The position numbers were made by a program, and so were the translations under genes. The notes under the pieces are model-generated. The model saw nothing but the letters and a program-made list of their open reading frames with translations, was not told the origin of the DNA and did not search any database. This document shows positions 28,711 through 37,686 of a DNA stretch of 64,000 bases, piece after piece. Every line of letters begins with the position of its first letter. The stretch's first letter is position 1. This stretch comes from Rhizobium giardinii bv. giardinii H152 (GTDB lineage Bacteria > Pseudomonadota > Alphaproteobacteria > Rhizobiales > Rhizobiaceae): contig NZ_KB902680.1 in assembly GCF_000379605.1 (NCBI RefSeq), forward strand, positions 372,186 through 436,185, given 5' to 3'.

Positions 28711-29820
28711 ATGAGCGGCACGGCAGGGAATGGCAAGGAACGACGTGTCCCGGTCCCCCGCAAGGGGTCGCCAAGCCCGCGGCTCGACGAGGGCGAATTC
28801 AAGCGTCGCTTTCTCATCCAGTTTCAGGACAGGGCCTTTGATCCGTTGGCCGCCGAACTCGACAGAATCGCGTCGGCTGCGTGGGACGCCTATGACCATC
28901 ACCGCAAAAGCCCGGAAACGAAAAAAGCCGGTCCTGGCTATGCCGACCCGGACTATGACCTTTCGGTCGACTGGATCGCCGCCCGTCAGGCGATCGAGGA
29001 CGCCCAGCGGCGGCACGACGATCCGTCTGCCCCGGCGCGCATCCTGCTGATCAGCGGTTCGGCCCGCAGCGAGCACACCTGTCCGGGCGAAATGTCGAAA
29101 TCCTATCGGCTGGTCGCGATCGCGCGCGAAGTCATCGAGCGTCGAGGCGATGTCGAGGTCGAGGTTCTGCAACTCGATCGTCTCGCCTCCGAATATGGAC
29201 GGCATATCCATCCCTGCAAGGCGTGCTTTTCGACATCGCCGGCCCTCTGTCACTGGCCCTGTTCCTGCTATCCCAATCATTCGCTCGGCCAGGCGCAGGA
29301 CTGGATGAACGAGATTTATCCGATGTGGGTCGCCGCCCATGGCGTGATGATCGTCTCGCCGGTCAGCTGGTACCAGGTTTCCTCGCCGATCAAGCTGATG
29401 ATGGATCGGCTGGTCTGTGCCGATGGCGGCAATCCCGACCCCACTCTGACGAAGGGCAAGGATGCGGCACTTGCCAAGAAGATCGAGATGGAGGGCTGGC
29501 ATTATCCGCGGCACCTGGCCGGTCGGCTCTTCTCCGTCATCGTCCACGGCGATGTCGAGGGCGCGGAAAACGTCCGGCGCAGCCTGTCGGACTGGATGAA
29601 ATACATGCAGCTGACGCCGGCGGGGCCGCTTGCCGAACTTGATCGCTACATCGGCTATTGGAAGGAATACGCGGTCTCGCATGAGGAACTCGATGCCGAT
29701 ACCGCCATCCACGACGAGGTGCGCAACGCCGCGCAAACGCTGCTCGAGGCCGTGCTCGCGAAGCGGGCGGGCAAGCTGGTCACGGCCGGGGCGGAGCTGC
29801 AGGAACCGCGGCAGAAATAG
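28711..29820 (+). CDS. flavodoxin-family NAD(P)H-dependent reductase with long N-terminal extension
   Basis: A 369-residue protein. Residues about 110-340 form a flavodoxin-like FMN domain: ILLISGSARSE is the phosphate loop and VSPVSWYQVSSPIKLMMDRL the flavin/substrate strand. A Cys-rich insert (CKACFSTSPALCHWPCSCY) follows the second strand. About 110 residues of charged, helical N-terminal extension precede the domain and have no clear match. The substrate is unknown; relatives reduce quinones or iron. It sits directly behind an EcfG-type promoter, and udgX follows after 38 bases, suggesting a stress-induced two-gene unit. Confidence 0.82.
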   Translation: MSGTAGNGKERRVPVPRKGSPSPRLDEGEFKRRFLIQFQDRAFDPLAAELDRIASAAWDAYDHHRKSPETKKAGPGYADPDYDLSVDWIAARQAIEDAQRRHDDPSAPARILLISGSARSEHTCPGEMSKSYRLVAIAREVIERRGDVEVEVLQLDRLASEYGRHIHPCKACFSTSPALCHWPCSCYPNHSLGQAQDWMNEIYPMWVAAHGVMIVSPVSWYQVSSPIKLMMDRLVCADGGNPDPTLTKGKDAALAKKIEMEGWHYPRHLAGRLFSVIVHGDVEGAENVRRSLSDWMKYMQLTPAGPLAELDRYIGYWKEYAVSHEELDADTAIHDEVRNAAQTLLEAVLAKRAGKLVTAGAELQEPRQK

Positions 29821-29858
29821 CGCGTTGGGCGAGATGCCATCCTCAAGGGAAACACGCC

Positions 29859-30548
29859 ATGCCGGTCAGGACCCCGCGCAAGCCGAAACCGCCACCCGCC
29901 TTCACCGGCGAGCGGGCCGATGGCGCCTCCATCGCAGCGCTGCACCGGCAGGCAGAGCATTGCACGCGGTGCGACCTCTACAAGGACGCGACCCAGTTGG
30001 TGTTTGGCGAAGGGCCCCCTCATGCTCCGGTCGTTCTCGTCGGCGAACAGCCGGGCGACCGCGAAGACGAGGCGGGCAAGCCCTTTGTCGGTCCGGCCGG
30101 CCGGCTGCTGGACGAATGCCTGGAGCAGGCTGGCGTCGATCGCGCGCTCTGCTATGTCACCAACGCCGTCAAGCATTTCAAGTTCGAGCGGCGGGGAAAG
30201 CGGCGTCTGCATGCCCGTCCCAATGCGGGAGAGATCCAGCGCTGCGCCTGGTGGCTGGCAGCGGAAATCGAACTGCTCGAGCCGAGATTGATCGTCGCGC
30301 TGGGGGCAACGGCTCTCTACGCGCTGATGGGGCGCTCCGTTGGGCTGACCCAGGAACGGGGTCGCATCGTCAAGACCGTGAACGGCACGCCGTTGCTCGT
30401 GACGGTCCATCCGTCCTACCTGCTGCGGATCCGCGACCGAGCCGAGGCGCAAGCGGCACGGCAAGCTTTCGTCGAGGATCTGGAACGCGTGGCGTCATTC
30501 CTCGGTGAAGGAGAGGAACGGAACGCGCCTCGCGTCGCCGTTGAATGA
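29859..30548 (+). CDS. udgX: UdgX-type uracil-DNA glycosylase
   Basis: A 229-residue uracil-DNA glycosylase of the 4Fe-4S superfamily. The active-site motif GEQPGDRED is at 62-70 and the second motif is VHPSYLLR near 186-193. The diagnostic UdgX loop KRRLH is at 114-118 (in RRGKRRLHARPN); the His of this loop is the residue that becomes covalently linked to the uracil-derived sugar in Mycobacterium smegmatis UdgX. CTRC at 35-38 supplies two cluster ligands. It is the second gene after an EcfG-type promoter, which would place uracil repair in the general stress response; that is inference. Confidence 0.92.
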   Translation: MPVRTPRKPKPPPAFTGERADGASIAALHRQAEHCTRCDLYKDATQLVFGEGPPHAPVVLVGEQPGDREDEAGKPFVGPAGRLLDECLEQAGVDRALCYVTNAVKHFKFERRGKRRLHARPNAGEIQRCAWWLAAEIELLEPRLIVALGATALYALMGRSVGLTQERGRIVKTVNGTPLLVTVHPSYLLRIRDRAEAQAARQAFVEDLERVASFLGEGEERNAPRVAVE

Positions 30549-30704
30549 AGCGCCCGCAAAATGATCAATTTTTGTGATGCTTAGATGAAAAAATAAGCAC
30601 TTTGGTCTTTGTTGCTGGTGCTTTACCGGTGGTTGTTCTATTTCCGTCTCTTCCGTCGTGCGACCCATTCCGGTTGCGACGAAGCCAAGGGCTCAAATCT
30701 CGTC

Positions 30705-32111
30705 ATGCTGACTTCGACCCAAACCCCAACGGGCGTCCGCACCGATAATTCCTGGCCTTCGCATTACCGCGCCAGCATCGCGCTCGGCGTGCCGTTCGTC
30801 GGGGCGCAGCTGGCGCAGTTCGCCATTCACGCCACCGACGTTCTGATGGTCGGCCGGCTCGGAACGACGGAGCTTGCCGCGATGGTTCTTGCCGCGCAGA
30901 CGTTCTTCACCGTCTTCATCTTCGGCTCCGGTTTTGCCAATGCCGTCATCCCGATGGTGGCGCAGGCGCAAGGACGCGGCGACCGCGTCGCTGTCCGCCG
31001 AGCCGTGCGCATGGGCATGTGGGCGGTGCTGGGCTACGGCGTCTTGACCACGCCGCTGTTGTGGCACGCCGAAACGGTCCTCCGGTCGATGGGCCAGCAG
31101 CCCGCAGTCGCGGCCCTTGCGGGCAGCTATCTGCGTGTCGCGCTATGGGGGATGTTCCCGGCGCTGCTGTTCATGGTGCTGCGCGGCTTCCTGAGCGCGC
31201 TCGAGCGCGCCGGCGTCATCCTCTATGTGACGATCGCCGTGCTCGTCGCCAATGCCGCCCTCTGCTATGTCTTCATCTTCGGCCATTTCGGTGCGCCGGC
31301 GCTCGGCATCGTCGGTGCGGCGATTTCCGCATTGGCGGTTAACACGCTGAGCTTCGTGCTGCTCTATGCCTATATCCAGGTCCAGCCGGAAACCCGCGGC
31401 TACGAGATTTTCGTCCGCTTCTGGCGATCCGACTGGCCGGTGTTGCGGGAGGTTCTCAAGCTCGGCCTGCCGATCGCCGTCACCATCCTTGCCGAAGTCA
31501 GCCTGTTCACGGTCGCGTCGCTGCTGATGGGCATGATCGGCACCGTCGAGCTTGCCGCCCACGGCATCGCACTGCAGTTCGCCTCGATCGCCTTCATGGT
31601 ACCGCTTGGCCTTGCGCAGGTGGCAACGGTCAGGATCGGTCTTGCCCATGGCCGCCGCGACGCGGAAGGCATCAAGCGGGCGGCGATCGCGGTTCTCGTC
31701 ATCGGCTGCGGCTTTGCCCTGATCGGCAGTGTCGTCTTCGCAGTGTTTTCGCACGAGCTTGCCGCGATGTATCTCGATACGCGCAGGCCCGATGCGGCGC
31801 AGGTTCTCGCCTATGCCGGGCCGCTGATCGTCATTGCCGGCGCGTTCCAGCTGGTCGATGGTGTGCAGGCGCTCGCCGCCGGCATGTTGCGCGGCTTGAA
31901 GGACACCACCGTGCCGATGATGCTGGCGCTGGTGTCCTATTGGCCGATCGGCTTTGTCGCCGCCTATCTGCTGGCCTTCCATTTCGGCTTCGGCGGCGTC
32001 GGTGTCTGGTACGGCTTCGTGCTCGGCCTTGCGGCCGCCAGCATCACGCTCACCTGGCGCTTCTTCCGTTTCCTGTCGCGCGAGAGGAAGTTGCTGGCCT
32101 TGCCGGCTTAG
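30705..32111 (+). CDS. MATE family efflux transporter (NorM-like)
   Basis: A 468-residue inner-membrane exporter with twelve hydrophobic segments in two halves. The N-terminal GVPFVGAQLAQFAIHATDVLM and the second-half GLPIAVTILAEVSLFTVASLL show the internal repeat typical of the NorM group. It probably exports cationic drugs or toxic metabolites using Na+ or H+. The start is ambiguous: ATG at 30705 starts the family-like part but has only a distant AAGGG; the open frame begins at 30609. It is flanked by udgX and a VOC gene on the same strand. Confidence 0.88.
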   Translation: MLTSTQTPTGVRTDNSWPSHYRASIALGVPFVGAQLAQFAIHATDVLMVGRLGTTELAAMVLAAQTFFTVFIFGSGFANAVIPMVAQAQGRGDRVAVRRAVRMGMWAVLGYGVLTTPLLWHAETVLRSMGQQPAVAALAGSYLRVALWGMFPALLFMVLRGFLSALERAGVILYVTIAVLVANAALCYVFIFGHFGAPALGIVGAAISALAVNTLSFVLLYAYIQVQPETRGYEIFVRFWRSDWPVLREVLKLGLPIAVTILAEVSLFTVASLLMGMIGTVELAAHGIALQFASIAFMVPLGLAQVATVRIGLAHGRRDAEGIKRAAIAVLVIGCGFALIGSVVFAVFSHELAAMYLDTRRPDAAQVLAYAGPLIVIAGAFQLVDGVQALAAGMLRGLKDTTVPMMLALVSYWPIGFVAAYLLAFHFGFGGVGVWYGFVLGLAAASITLTWRFFRFLSRERKLLALPA

Positions 32112-32207
32112 GACCGGTGAGCCGAACATCAGTGTCGCTGCGTGATATTTGTTCTTGATATGTTCTTTCTCCTGCCGTATCACTTGTTGATCGAACGGAG
32201 GATAAAA

Positions 32208-32591
32208 ATGAGCGCCTACGCGACTGTCGGAACACTGGATCATGCGAAATCGGCGAGCTTCTATGACGCGACCCTTTCCATGATCGGCTGGGGGGTGCAT
32301 GCCAATTTTCCGGGCTGGCGCGGCTACTCCTTAGGCGGCACCGGCGAGGGCTTCGTCCTCTGGGTCTGTGAACCGTTCAACAGTGAACCGGCGGTGCCCG
32401 GCAATGGCACGATGGTCGGCTTCATGGCGAAATCCCATGCCGCGGTCGAGGCCTTCTACGAGGCGGCCCTGGCGAACGGCGGCACCGACGAGGGCGCGCC
32501 CGGGCCGCGTCCGCAATACGGACCGAACTGGTACTCCGCCTATCTGCGCGATCCGGCCGGCAACAAGCTGGCGGTGGTCTTCAACGGCTAG
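32208..32591 (+). CDS. VOC superfamily (glyoxalase/bleomycin-resistance-like) protein
   Basis: A 127-residue single-domain vicinal-oxygen-chelate protein. LDHAKSASFYDATLSMIGW is the first beta-alpha unit and WYSAYLRDPAGNKLAVVFNG the typical C-terminal strand pair with the metal-ligand region. The ATG at 32208 follows GGAGGATAAA. It would work as a dimer. Substrate unknown; relatives include lactoylglutathione lyases and binding proteins. Confidence 0.85.
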   Translation: MSAYATVGTLDHAKSASFYDATLSMIGWGVHANFPGWRGYSLGGTGEGFVLWVCEPFNSEPAVPGNGTMVGFMAKSHAAVEAFYEAALANGGTDEGAPGPRPQYGPNWYSAYLRDPAGNKLAVVFNG

Positions 32592-32598
32592 ACAGACA

Positions 32599-32633
32599 AA
32601 GCCCCGGCGCTCGTTTGGAGTGCCGGGGCTTTG
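32599..32633. terminator. bidirectional terminator between the VOC gene and carA
   Basis: AAAGCCCCGGC...GCCGGGGCTTT is a strong hairpin flanked by A and T tracts, in the 67-base gap between the convergent VOC gene and carA. It should stop transcripts from both sides. Confidence 0.85.
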
Positions 32634-32658
32634 TCATTTCCAAAATGTCTTTGGGCGC

Positions 32659-33864
32659 TCAGCGTTCGGCCAGCGCCGGCTCGCCCTTCTTCTCGCGCAC
32701 CAGATTGATGAAGCGGCGGAAGAGGTAGTGGCTGTCCTGCGGACCGGGCGAGGCTTCAGGGTGGTGCTGCACGGAGAAGACCGGCTTGCCGGTGACGCGC
32801 AGGCCGCAATTGGTGCCGTCGAACAGCGAAACGTGAGTCTCTTCAACGCCTTCAGGCAGCGACTTGGAGTCGACTGCGAAGCCGTGGTTCATCGAGACGA
32901 TCTCGACCTTGCCCGTCGTGTGGTCCTTGACCGGATGGTTGGCGCCGTGGTGGCCCTGGTGCATCTTCTCGGTCTTGGCGCCGAGCGCCAGGCCCAGCAT
33001 CTGGTGACCGAGGCAGATGCCGAACAGCGGGATGTTGCTCTTGATGAGGTCCTTGATCACCGGAACGGCGTATTCGCCGGTGGCGGCCGGATCGCCCGGG
33101 CCGTTCGACAGGAAGATACCGTCCGGCTTCTGCGCCAGCACCTCTTCGGCGCTGGTCGTTGCCGGCATGACGGTGACCTTGCAGCCGAGGCCGGCGAACA
33201 GGCGCAGGATGTTGCGCTTGACGCCGAAATCGAGCGCCACGACGTGATGCGTCGTCTCGGTTTCCGCAAGCTCGCCGTAGCCTTCGTTCCACACCCAGGG
33301 CTTTTCGCTCCAGCGCGACGACTGGCCGGAAGAGGCAACCTTGGCAAGATCGAGGCCTTCGAGACCGCTCCAGGCTTTGGCTTCCGCCTTCAGTTCGTCG
33401 AGGTTGAAGACGCCATTCGGATCGTGCGCGATCACCGCGTTCGGTGCGCCGTTCTCTCGGATCCAGGCAGTCAGCGCCCGCGTGTCGATACCGCAGAGGC
33501 CGATGATGCCGCGGGCCTTCAGCCAGGCGTCAAGGTGTTTTACCGCGCGATAGCTGGAAGGATCGGTGATGTCGGCCTTGAAGATGACACCGACCGCACC
33601 GTGGCGGGCTGCCGGCGTCAGGTCCTCGATGTCCTCGTCATTGGCACCGATATTGCCGATATGCGGGAAGGTGAAGGTGACGATCTGGCCGAGATAGGAA
33701 GGATCGGTCATGATCTCTTCGTAGCCGGTGAGCGCCGTGTTGAAGACCACTTCGGCCTGTACCTTGCCGGTGGCGCCGATGCCTTTGCCTTCGATGACCG
33801 TGCCATCGGCAAGAACGAGCAGTGCGGTTGGTTTTGCGGTGGTCCAGGGCGCGGTGCCGGTCAT
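32659..33864 (-). CDS. carA: carbamoyl-phosphate synthase small subunit
   Basis: A 401-residue glutaminase subunit that releases ammonia for CarB. The N-terminal CarA domain is followed by a class I glutamine amidotransferase domain: nucleophile Cys in FGICLGHQM, His in VQHHPEASPGP, and LSNGPGDP for the oxyanion region. The ATG at 33864 matches relatives; another ATG three codons upstream is possible. A promoter with near-consensus boxes lies about 140 bases upstream. carB is about 14 kb away, so the two subunits are expressed from separate units. Confidence 0.97.
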   Translation of the reverse strand: MTGTAPWTTAKPTALLVLADGTVIEGKGIGATGKVQAEVVFNTALTGYEEIMTDPSYLGQIVTFTFPHIGNIGANDEDIEDLTPAARHGAVGVIFKADITDPSSYRAVKHLDAWLKARGIIGLCGIDTRALTAWIRENGAPNAVIAHDPNGVFNLDELKAEAKAWSGLEGLDLAKVASSGQSSRWSEKPWVWNEGYGELAETETTHHVVALDFGVKRNILRLFAGLGCKVTVMPATTSAEEVLAQKPDGIFLSNGPGDPAATGEYAVPVIKDLIKSNIPLFGICLGHQMLGLALGAKTEKMHQGHHGANHPVKDHTTGKVEIVSMNHGFAVDSKSLPEGVEETHVSLFDGTNCGLRVTGKPVFSVQHHPEASPGPQDSHYLFRRFINLVREKKGEPALAER

Positions 33865-34001
33865 TGTCTTCATCCCGTTCAGGCGGCGTGTGGCGGACGT
33901 TCCATGGGACGCCGGCTGGCCGTTTTGGTTCGCAGGTGCACAGAAGCGGGCGTTGGGCGCGCGCTGTCAGGCCTGGTCACGATGTTTGTGCAGGTGACGG
34001 T

Positions 34002-34030
34002 AAATAGCTGCCGCGTCGCATAAGGTCAAT
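34002..34030 (-). promoter_or_regulatory. housekeeping promoter of carA
   Basis: On the minus strand ATTGAC (34025-34030), a 17-bp spacer and CTATTT (34002-34007) closely match the rhizobial sigma-70 consensus CTTGAC-N17-CTATAT. Transcription would start near 33995, leaving an untranslated leader of about 130 bases before carA. I see no clear attenuator in the leader. Confidence 0.65.
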
Positions 34031-34145
34031 CTTGAAGACGGACGGATACGGCTTTTCCTTCAGCTTTTACCGGTGATTTGCGCAATTCGTTTGCTCGCGG
34101 CTGTTCGGCTGGTTTATGTAGCGCCATTCAACAGGAGTAAGGACA

Positions 34146-34604
34146 ATGATGCGCGATCAACTCGCCGCCGCCCTCAAGGATGCAATGAAATCGAAGAATG
34201 CGGAGCGGCTGTCGACCATCCGGCTGGTTCAAGCCGAGATCAAGAGCCGCGACATCGCCAATCGCGGCGCCGGCAAGGGCGATGCCAGCGACGACGAAAT
34301 TCTGCAGATCCTTGCCAAGATGGTGAAGCAGCGCGAAGAATCGGCGAAGATCTACGAAGAGAACGCCCGCCCCGAACTTGCTGCCAAGGAACGCGCCGAG
34401 ATCGTGGTCGTGCAGGATTTCATGCCGAAGCAATTGTCGGAAGCCGAAATGCGGGCGAATGTCACGGCTGCGATCGCCGAAACGGCCGCCGCCGGGCCGA
34501 AGGACATGGGCAAGGTCATGGCGCTGCTGAAGGAGCGTTATGCCGGCCAGATGGATTTCGCCAAGGCGTCCGCCGTCCTCAAGGAACTGCTGTCAGCTCT
34601 CTGA
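34146..34604 (+). CDS. GatB/YqeY domain-containing protein
   Basis: A 152-residue YqeY-family protein, resembling the tail domain of the GatB subunit of Glu-tRNA amidotransferase. The conserved start is LKDAMKSKNAERLSTIRLVQAEIK and the C-terminal half (GPKDMGKVMALLKERYAG) is the tRNA-binding-like domain. AGGAGTAAGGAC precedes the start. It commonly lies between carA and dnaG in alphaproteobacteria, as here. Its 3' end overlaps the convergent next gene by 26 bases. The precise role is unknown. Confidence 0.92.
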   Translation: MMRDQLAAALKDAMKSKNAERLSTIRLVQAEIKSRDIANRGAGKGDASDDEILQILAKMVKQREESAKIYEENARPELAAKERAEIVVVQDFMPKQLSEAEMRANVTAAIAETAAAGPKDMGKVMALLKERYAGQMDFAKASAVLKELLSAL

Positions 34605-35466
34605 CCGCTGGTGCCGATGCGGCCTGCCGATGGAAGGCCGCATCGATGATCGCAAATTTCTCGGCCTGGTAGGTCAGGTATTCCCGCACGAAACCCTGCG
34701 ACAGCCACAGCGCAGTGCGGCCGGCGGCGGTTTCGTAGCCAAGGCTGCCCATCTCGGCCGCTTTGTTCAGCAAGCGCTTCAGGTGCGTCTTCGAGATCAT
34801 GTAGCGCCGGCAGATATCTGCCGGCGAAATCGGGCCGACGAGGGTTCGCGGCGCATCCGGATCAAAATCTTCGATCCTGGCGATGAAGGAATCCATCACG
34901 ACGCCGCCGGCATTGGCCCAGGTAAACAGATTGAAGGTCTCGCCGGGGTGGCGCACCTCGTGCGTTTCCAGAATCCCCCGCGCTATGACGGGCTGGAGTT
35001 GCGTGAAAAGTGCCGGGTCCGCGGCGAGCGCCTCTGCCCTTGTCCCGCCATCCAGATGGTCGAGGATGGAAAGATGGGCATAGAGCCACTTCACCACCGA
35101 TTGCACCGCCACATCCGTCGGCTCCAGCGGCCGCATGCGATTGTCCGGCGGGTTGTCGCTGTGGCGGGCGAAGCGATAGGCGAGCATTTCCTGGATGAAG
35201 GCAGCGGCGGTGTTGCGGCTGGCAATGCCGTGCTCCACCGCGGCCGAAACGAAACGCCCGACATAAAGCCCCTTGGCGGGATCGCTCGGATCACGCCCGT
35301 AGTGGAGCGATAGACCCAGTTGCGCCATCAGCCAGCGTTGATGGGAGGCGAAGATCGACATCAGCCGAGGGTTTTCATCGTACATCGCCGTCAGTTCGAC
35401 CGCGAGCCGGCGTATCGCTGCAAAAAACGCACTGCTGGAAACAAGATCGTCGGCTGTGAGGGGCAT
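34579..35466 (-). CDS. hypothetical regulator-like protein with C-terminal helix-turn-helix
   Basis: A 295-residue soluble, largely helical protein. Near residues 215-250, ISPADICRRYMISKTHLKRL reads as a helix-turn-helix followed by a wing-like GSLGYETAAGRTALWLS. The N-terminal 200 residues have no family I recognise. It may be a transcriptional regulator, but this is inference from one motif. It is divergent from dnaG and overlaps the 3' end of yqeY by 26 bases on the opposite strand. Confidence 0.75.
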   Translation of the reverse strand: MPLTADDLVSSSAFFAAIRRLAVELTAMYDENPRLMSIFASHQRWLMAQLGLSLHYGRDPSDPAKGLYVGRFVSAAVEHGIASRNTAAAFIQEMLAYRFARHSDNPPDNRMRPLEPTDVAVQSVVKWLYAHLSILDHLDGGTRAEALAADPALFTQLQPVIARGILETHEVRHPGETFNLFTWANAGGVVMDSFIARIEDFDPDAPRTLVGPISPADICRRYMISKTHLKRLLNKAAEMGSLGYETAAGRTALWLSQGFVREYLTYQAEKFAIIDAAFHRQAASAPAVRELTAVP

Positions 35467-35646
35467 TGGGGATTCCGGAAGGAGGAGCAGCGATGTATCG
35501 CTTGTCCAACGTGTCGGTTCAACTTTTTATTCACGGTCGCCTTGCGAGTGTCGGTGTCTCCAACCTGTGAATTGCGGGTATGATGCGCAGCCTTGCTGGC
35601 GCGGCCCGTCATTGCCGCTTATATGGAAGCCGGCCCAGAGGTATTC

Positions 35647-37671
35647 ATGCGTTTTTCCAACTCCTTTCTCGACGAGATCCGCGACCGCGTTCCGATATCG
35701 GACGTGATCGGCAAGCGCGTCACCTGGGACCGCAAGAAGACCAATGCCTCGCGCGGCGACTACTGGGCCTGCTGCCCCTTCCACGGTGAAAAATCCCCGA
35801 GCTTTCACTGCGAGGACCGCAAGGGACGCTACCACTGCTTCGGCTGCGGCGTGTCGGGCGATCATTTCCGCTTCTTGACCGATCTCGACGGCATGGCTTT
35901 TCCCGAAGCCGTGCAGCAGATCGCCGACCTTGCCGGCGTCGCAATGCCGCAGCCCGATGTCGAGGCCGAGAAGCGCGACCGCCAGCGCACCGGCCTGCAG
36001 GACGTCATGGAAATGGCGACGCAGTTCTTCGAAGCCCAGTTGCAGACCGCGGGTGGCGCCAGGGCGCGGGCCTATCTGCGCGATCGCGGCCTGACCGGCC
36101 GCACGATCGAGACCTTCCGGCTCGGCTATGCACCCGAAAGCCGCAACGCGCTGAAGGAGCATCTTGCGGCCAAGGGCGTGCCGAAGGACCAGATCGAGGC
36201 TTGCGGCCTCGTCGTCCACGGACCCGACATCCCAGTCTCCTACGACCGATTCCGCGACCGCATCATGTTCCCGATCCTGTCGTCGCGCGAGAAGGTCATC
36301 GCATTCGGCGGCCGTGCGATGTCGCCGGATGCGCCGGCCAAGTACCTCAATTCCAACGAGACCGAACTCTTCCACAAGGGTAACGTGCTCTACAATTTCG
36401 CCCGCGCCCGCAAGGCGATGTCCCGGGCCGGCCGCGTTGGCAACGCCGCGCAAAACGAGAATGCTGCCGGCACGATCATTGCGGTCGAAGGCTACATGGA
36501 CGTGATCGCGCTGCATCAGGCTGGTATCGAGAACGCCGTCGCGCCGCTCGGCACCGCGCTCACCGAAAACCAGATGGCGCTGCTGTGGAAGCTGACCCAG
36601 CAGCCGGTCCTCTGCTTCGACGGCGACAGTGCCGGCATCCGCGCCGCCAACCGTGCGGTCGATCTGGCGCTGCCGCATCTGAAACCCGGCTTCTCCGTGC
36701 GCTTCGCCATGCTGCCGGACGGCAAGGACCCGGACGATCTCGTCCGTCATGAGGGCCGCGCGCCGTTCGACAAGGTGCTTGCCTCGGCCCGCTCGCTGTC
36801 GGAAATGGTCTGGCTGCGCGAGGCACAGGCCGGCAACTTCGACACGCCGGAGCAGCGGGCGCAACTGGAAGCGACGCTGAAACAGGTCGTCTCCGTCATC
36901 GCCGACGAAAATGTCCGCCGCCACTATGGCCAGGATGTCCGCGACCGCCTCAACCAGTTTTTCCAGGGCGCTTCGCGCCAGCAGAACGGTCAGCGGAATT
37001 TCGATCGCAACCAGCGCCACGGCACCAGCCGGAATGGCGGGCAGGGCCGTGGCGCGCCAAACGGGCCGCGCACCTCAGAGCGTAGCGGCATCTCCGACCG
37101 GCTTGCCCGCTCGTCGCTCGTCAGCGGCCATCAGGCCTTGCCGCCGCTCAGGGAAAGCGTGCTGGCGCTCACCATCGTCAACCACCCGCAACTGCTGTTT
37201 GAGGAATATGACGAGATTTCCGCGATCGACTATGACAACCGCGACCTCCAGCGCTTCTGGTCGTCGGTGCTCAATGCCGCCGCGGCCAAGGGGCCCCGCC
37301 TGTCGCGGGAAATCCTCGTCGAGCAGTTGGAGGCCGAAGGCTTTGGCGAGCTTCTGAAATCGCTCGACCAGCAGATCCGCTTCGCGCGCCTCTGGACCGC
37401 AACAACCGCCGCAGCCCCCGAGGATGCGCGCGAGGGCTATATCCAGGCGCTCTCGCTGCACAAGCGCACCAAGGCGCTGCTCTGGCAGCGCCGCGAGCTC
37501 GAGAGCGAACTCGCCTACGCCACCGAAGAAGGCGACGACGACGCCGTCAGCCAGATCCTGCGCAACCTGCAGGAGGTCCAGCTGGAGGTGACGCGGCTGG
37601 AAAACCAGGAAGCCATCATCGACGGTTTCGGCGTGCTGTCGGGGCGGGTGAAAGGGCCGGCGGGGAAGTAG
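35647..37671 (+). CDS. dnaG: DNA primase
   Basis: A 674-residue primase that makes RNA primers for chromosome replication. It has the CHC2 zinc finger at the N-terminus (CCPFHGEKSPSFHC ... YHCFGCG), the Toprim core with VEGYMDVIALHQ and CFDGDSAG, and a Gln/Arg/Asn/Gly-rich linker (residues about 435-475) before the C-terminal DnaB-binding region. The ATG at 35647 follows AGAGG and starts the conserved MRFSNSFLDEIR. In many bacteria rpoD follows directly, but here it lies 8.6 kb downstream. Confidence 0.97.
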   Translation: MRFSNSFLDEIRDRVPISDVIGKRVTWDRKKTNASRGDYWACCPFHGEKSPSFHCEDRKGRYHCFGCGVSGDHFRFLTDLDGMAFPEAVQQIADLAGVAMPQPDVEAEKRDRQRTGLQDVMEMATQFFEAQLQTAGGARARAYLRDRGLTGRTIETFRLGYAPESRNALKEHLAAKGVPKDQIEACGLVVHGPDIPVSYDRFRDRIMFPILSSREKVIAFGGRAMSPDAPAKYLNSNETELFHKGNVLYNFARARKAMSRAGRVGNAAQNENAAGTIIAVEGYMDVIALHQAGIENAVAPLGTALTENQMALLWKLTQQPVLCFDGDSAGIRAANRAVDLALPHLKPGFSVRFAMLPDGKDPDDLVRHEGRAPFDKVLASARSLSEMVWLREAQAGNFDTPEQRAQLEATLKQVVSVIADENVRRHYGQDVRDRLNQFFQGASRQQNGQRNFDRNQRHGTSRNGGQGRGAPNGPRTSERSGISDRLARSSLVSGHQALPPLRESVLALTIVNHPQLLFEEYDEISAIDYDNRDLQRFWSSVLNAAAAKGPRLSREILVEQLEAEGFGELLKSLDQQIRFARLWTATTAAAPEDAREGYIQALSLHKRTKALLWQRRELESELAYATEEGDDDAVSQILRNLQEVQLEVTRLENQEAIIDGFGVLSGRVKGPAGK

Positions 37672-37686
37672 TCTATCGCCCGCCTG

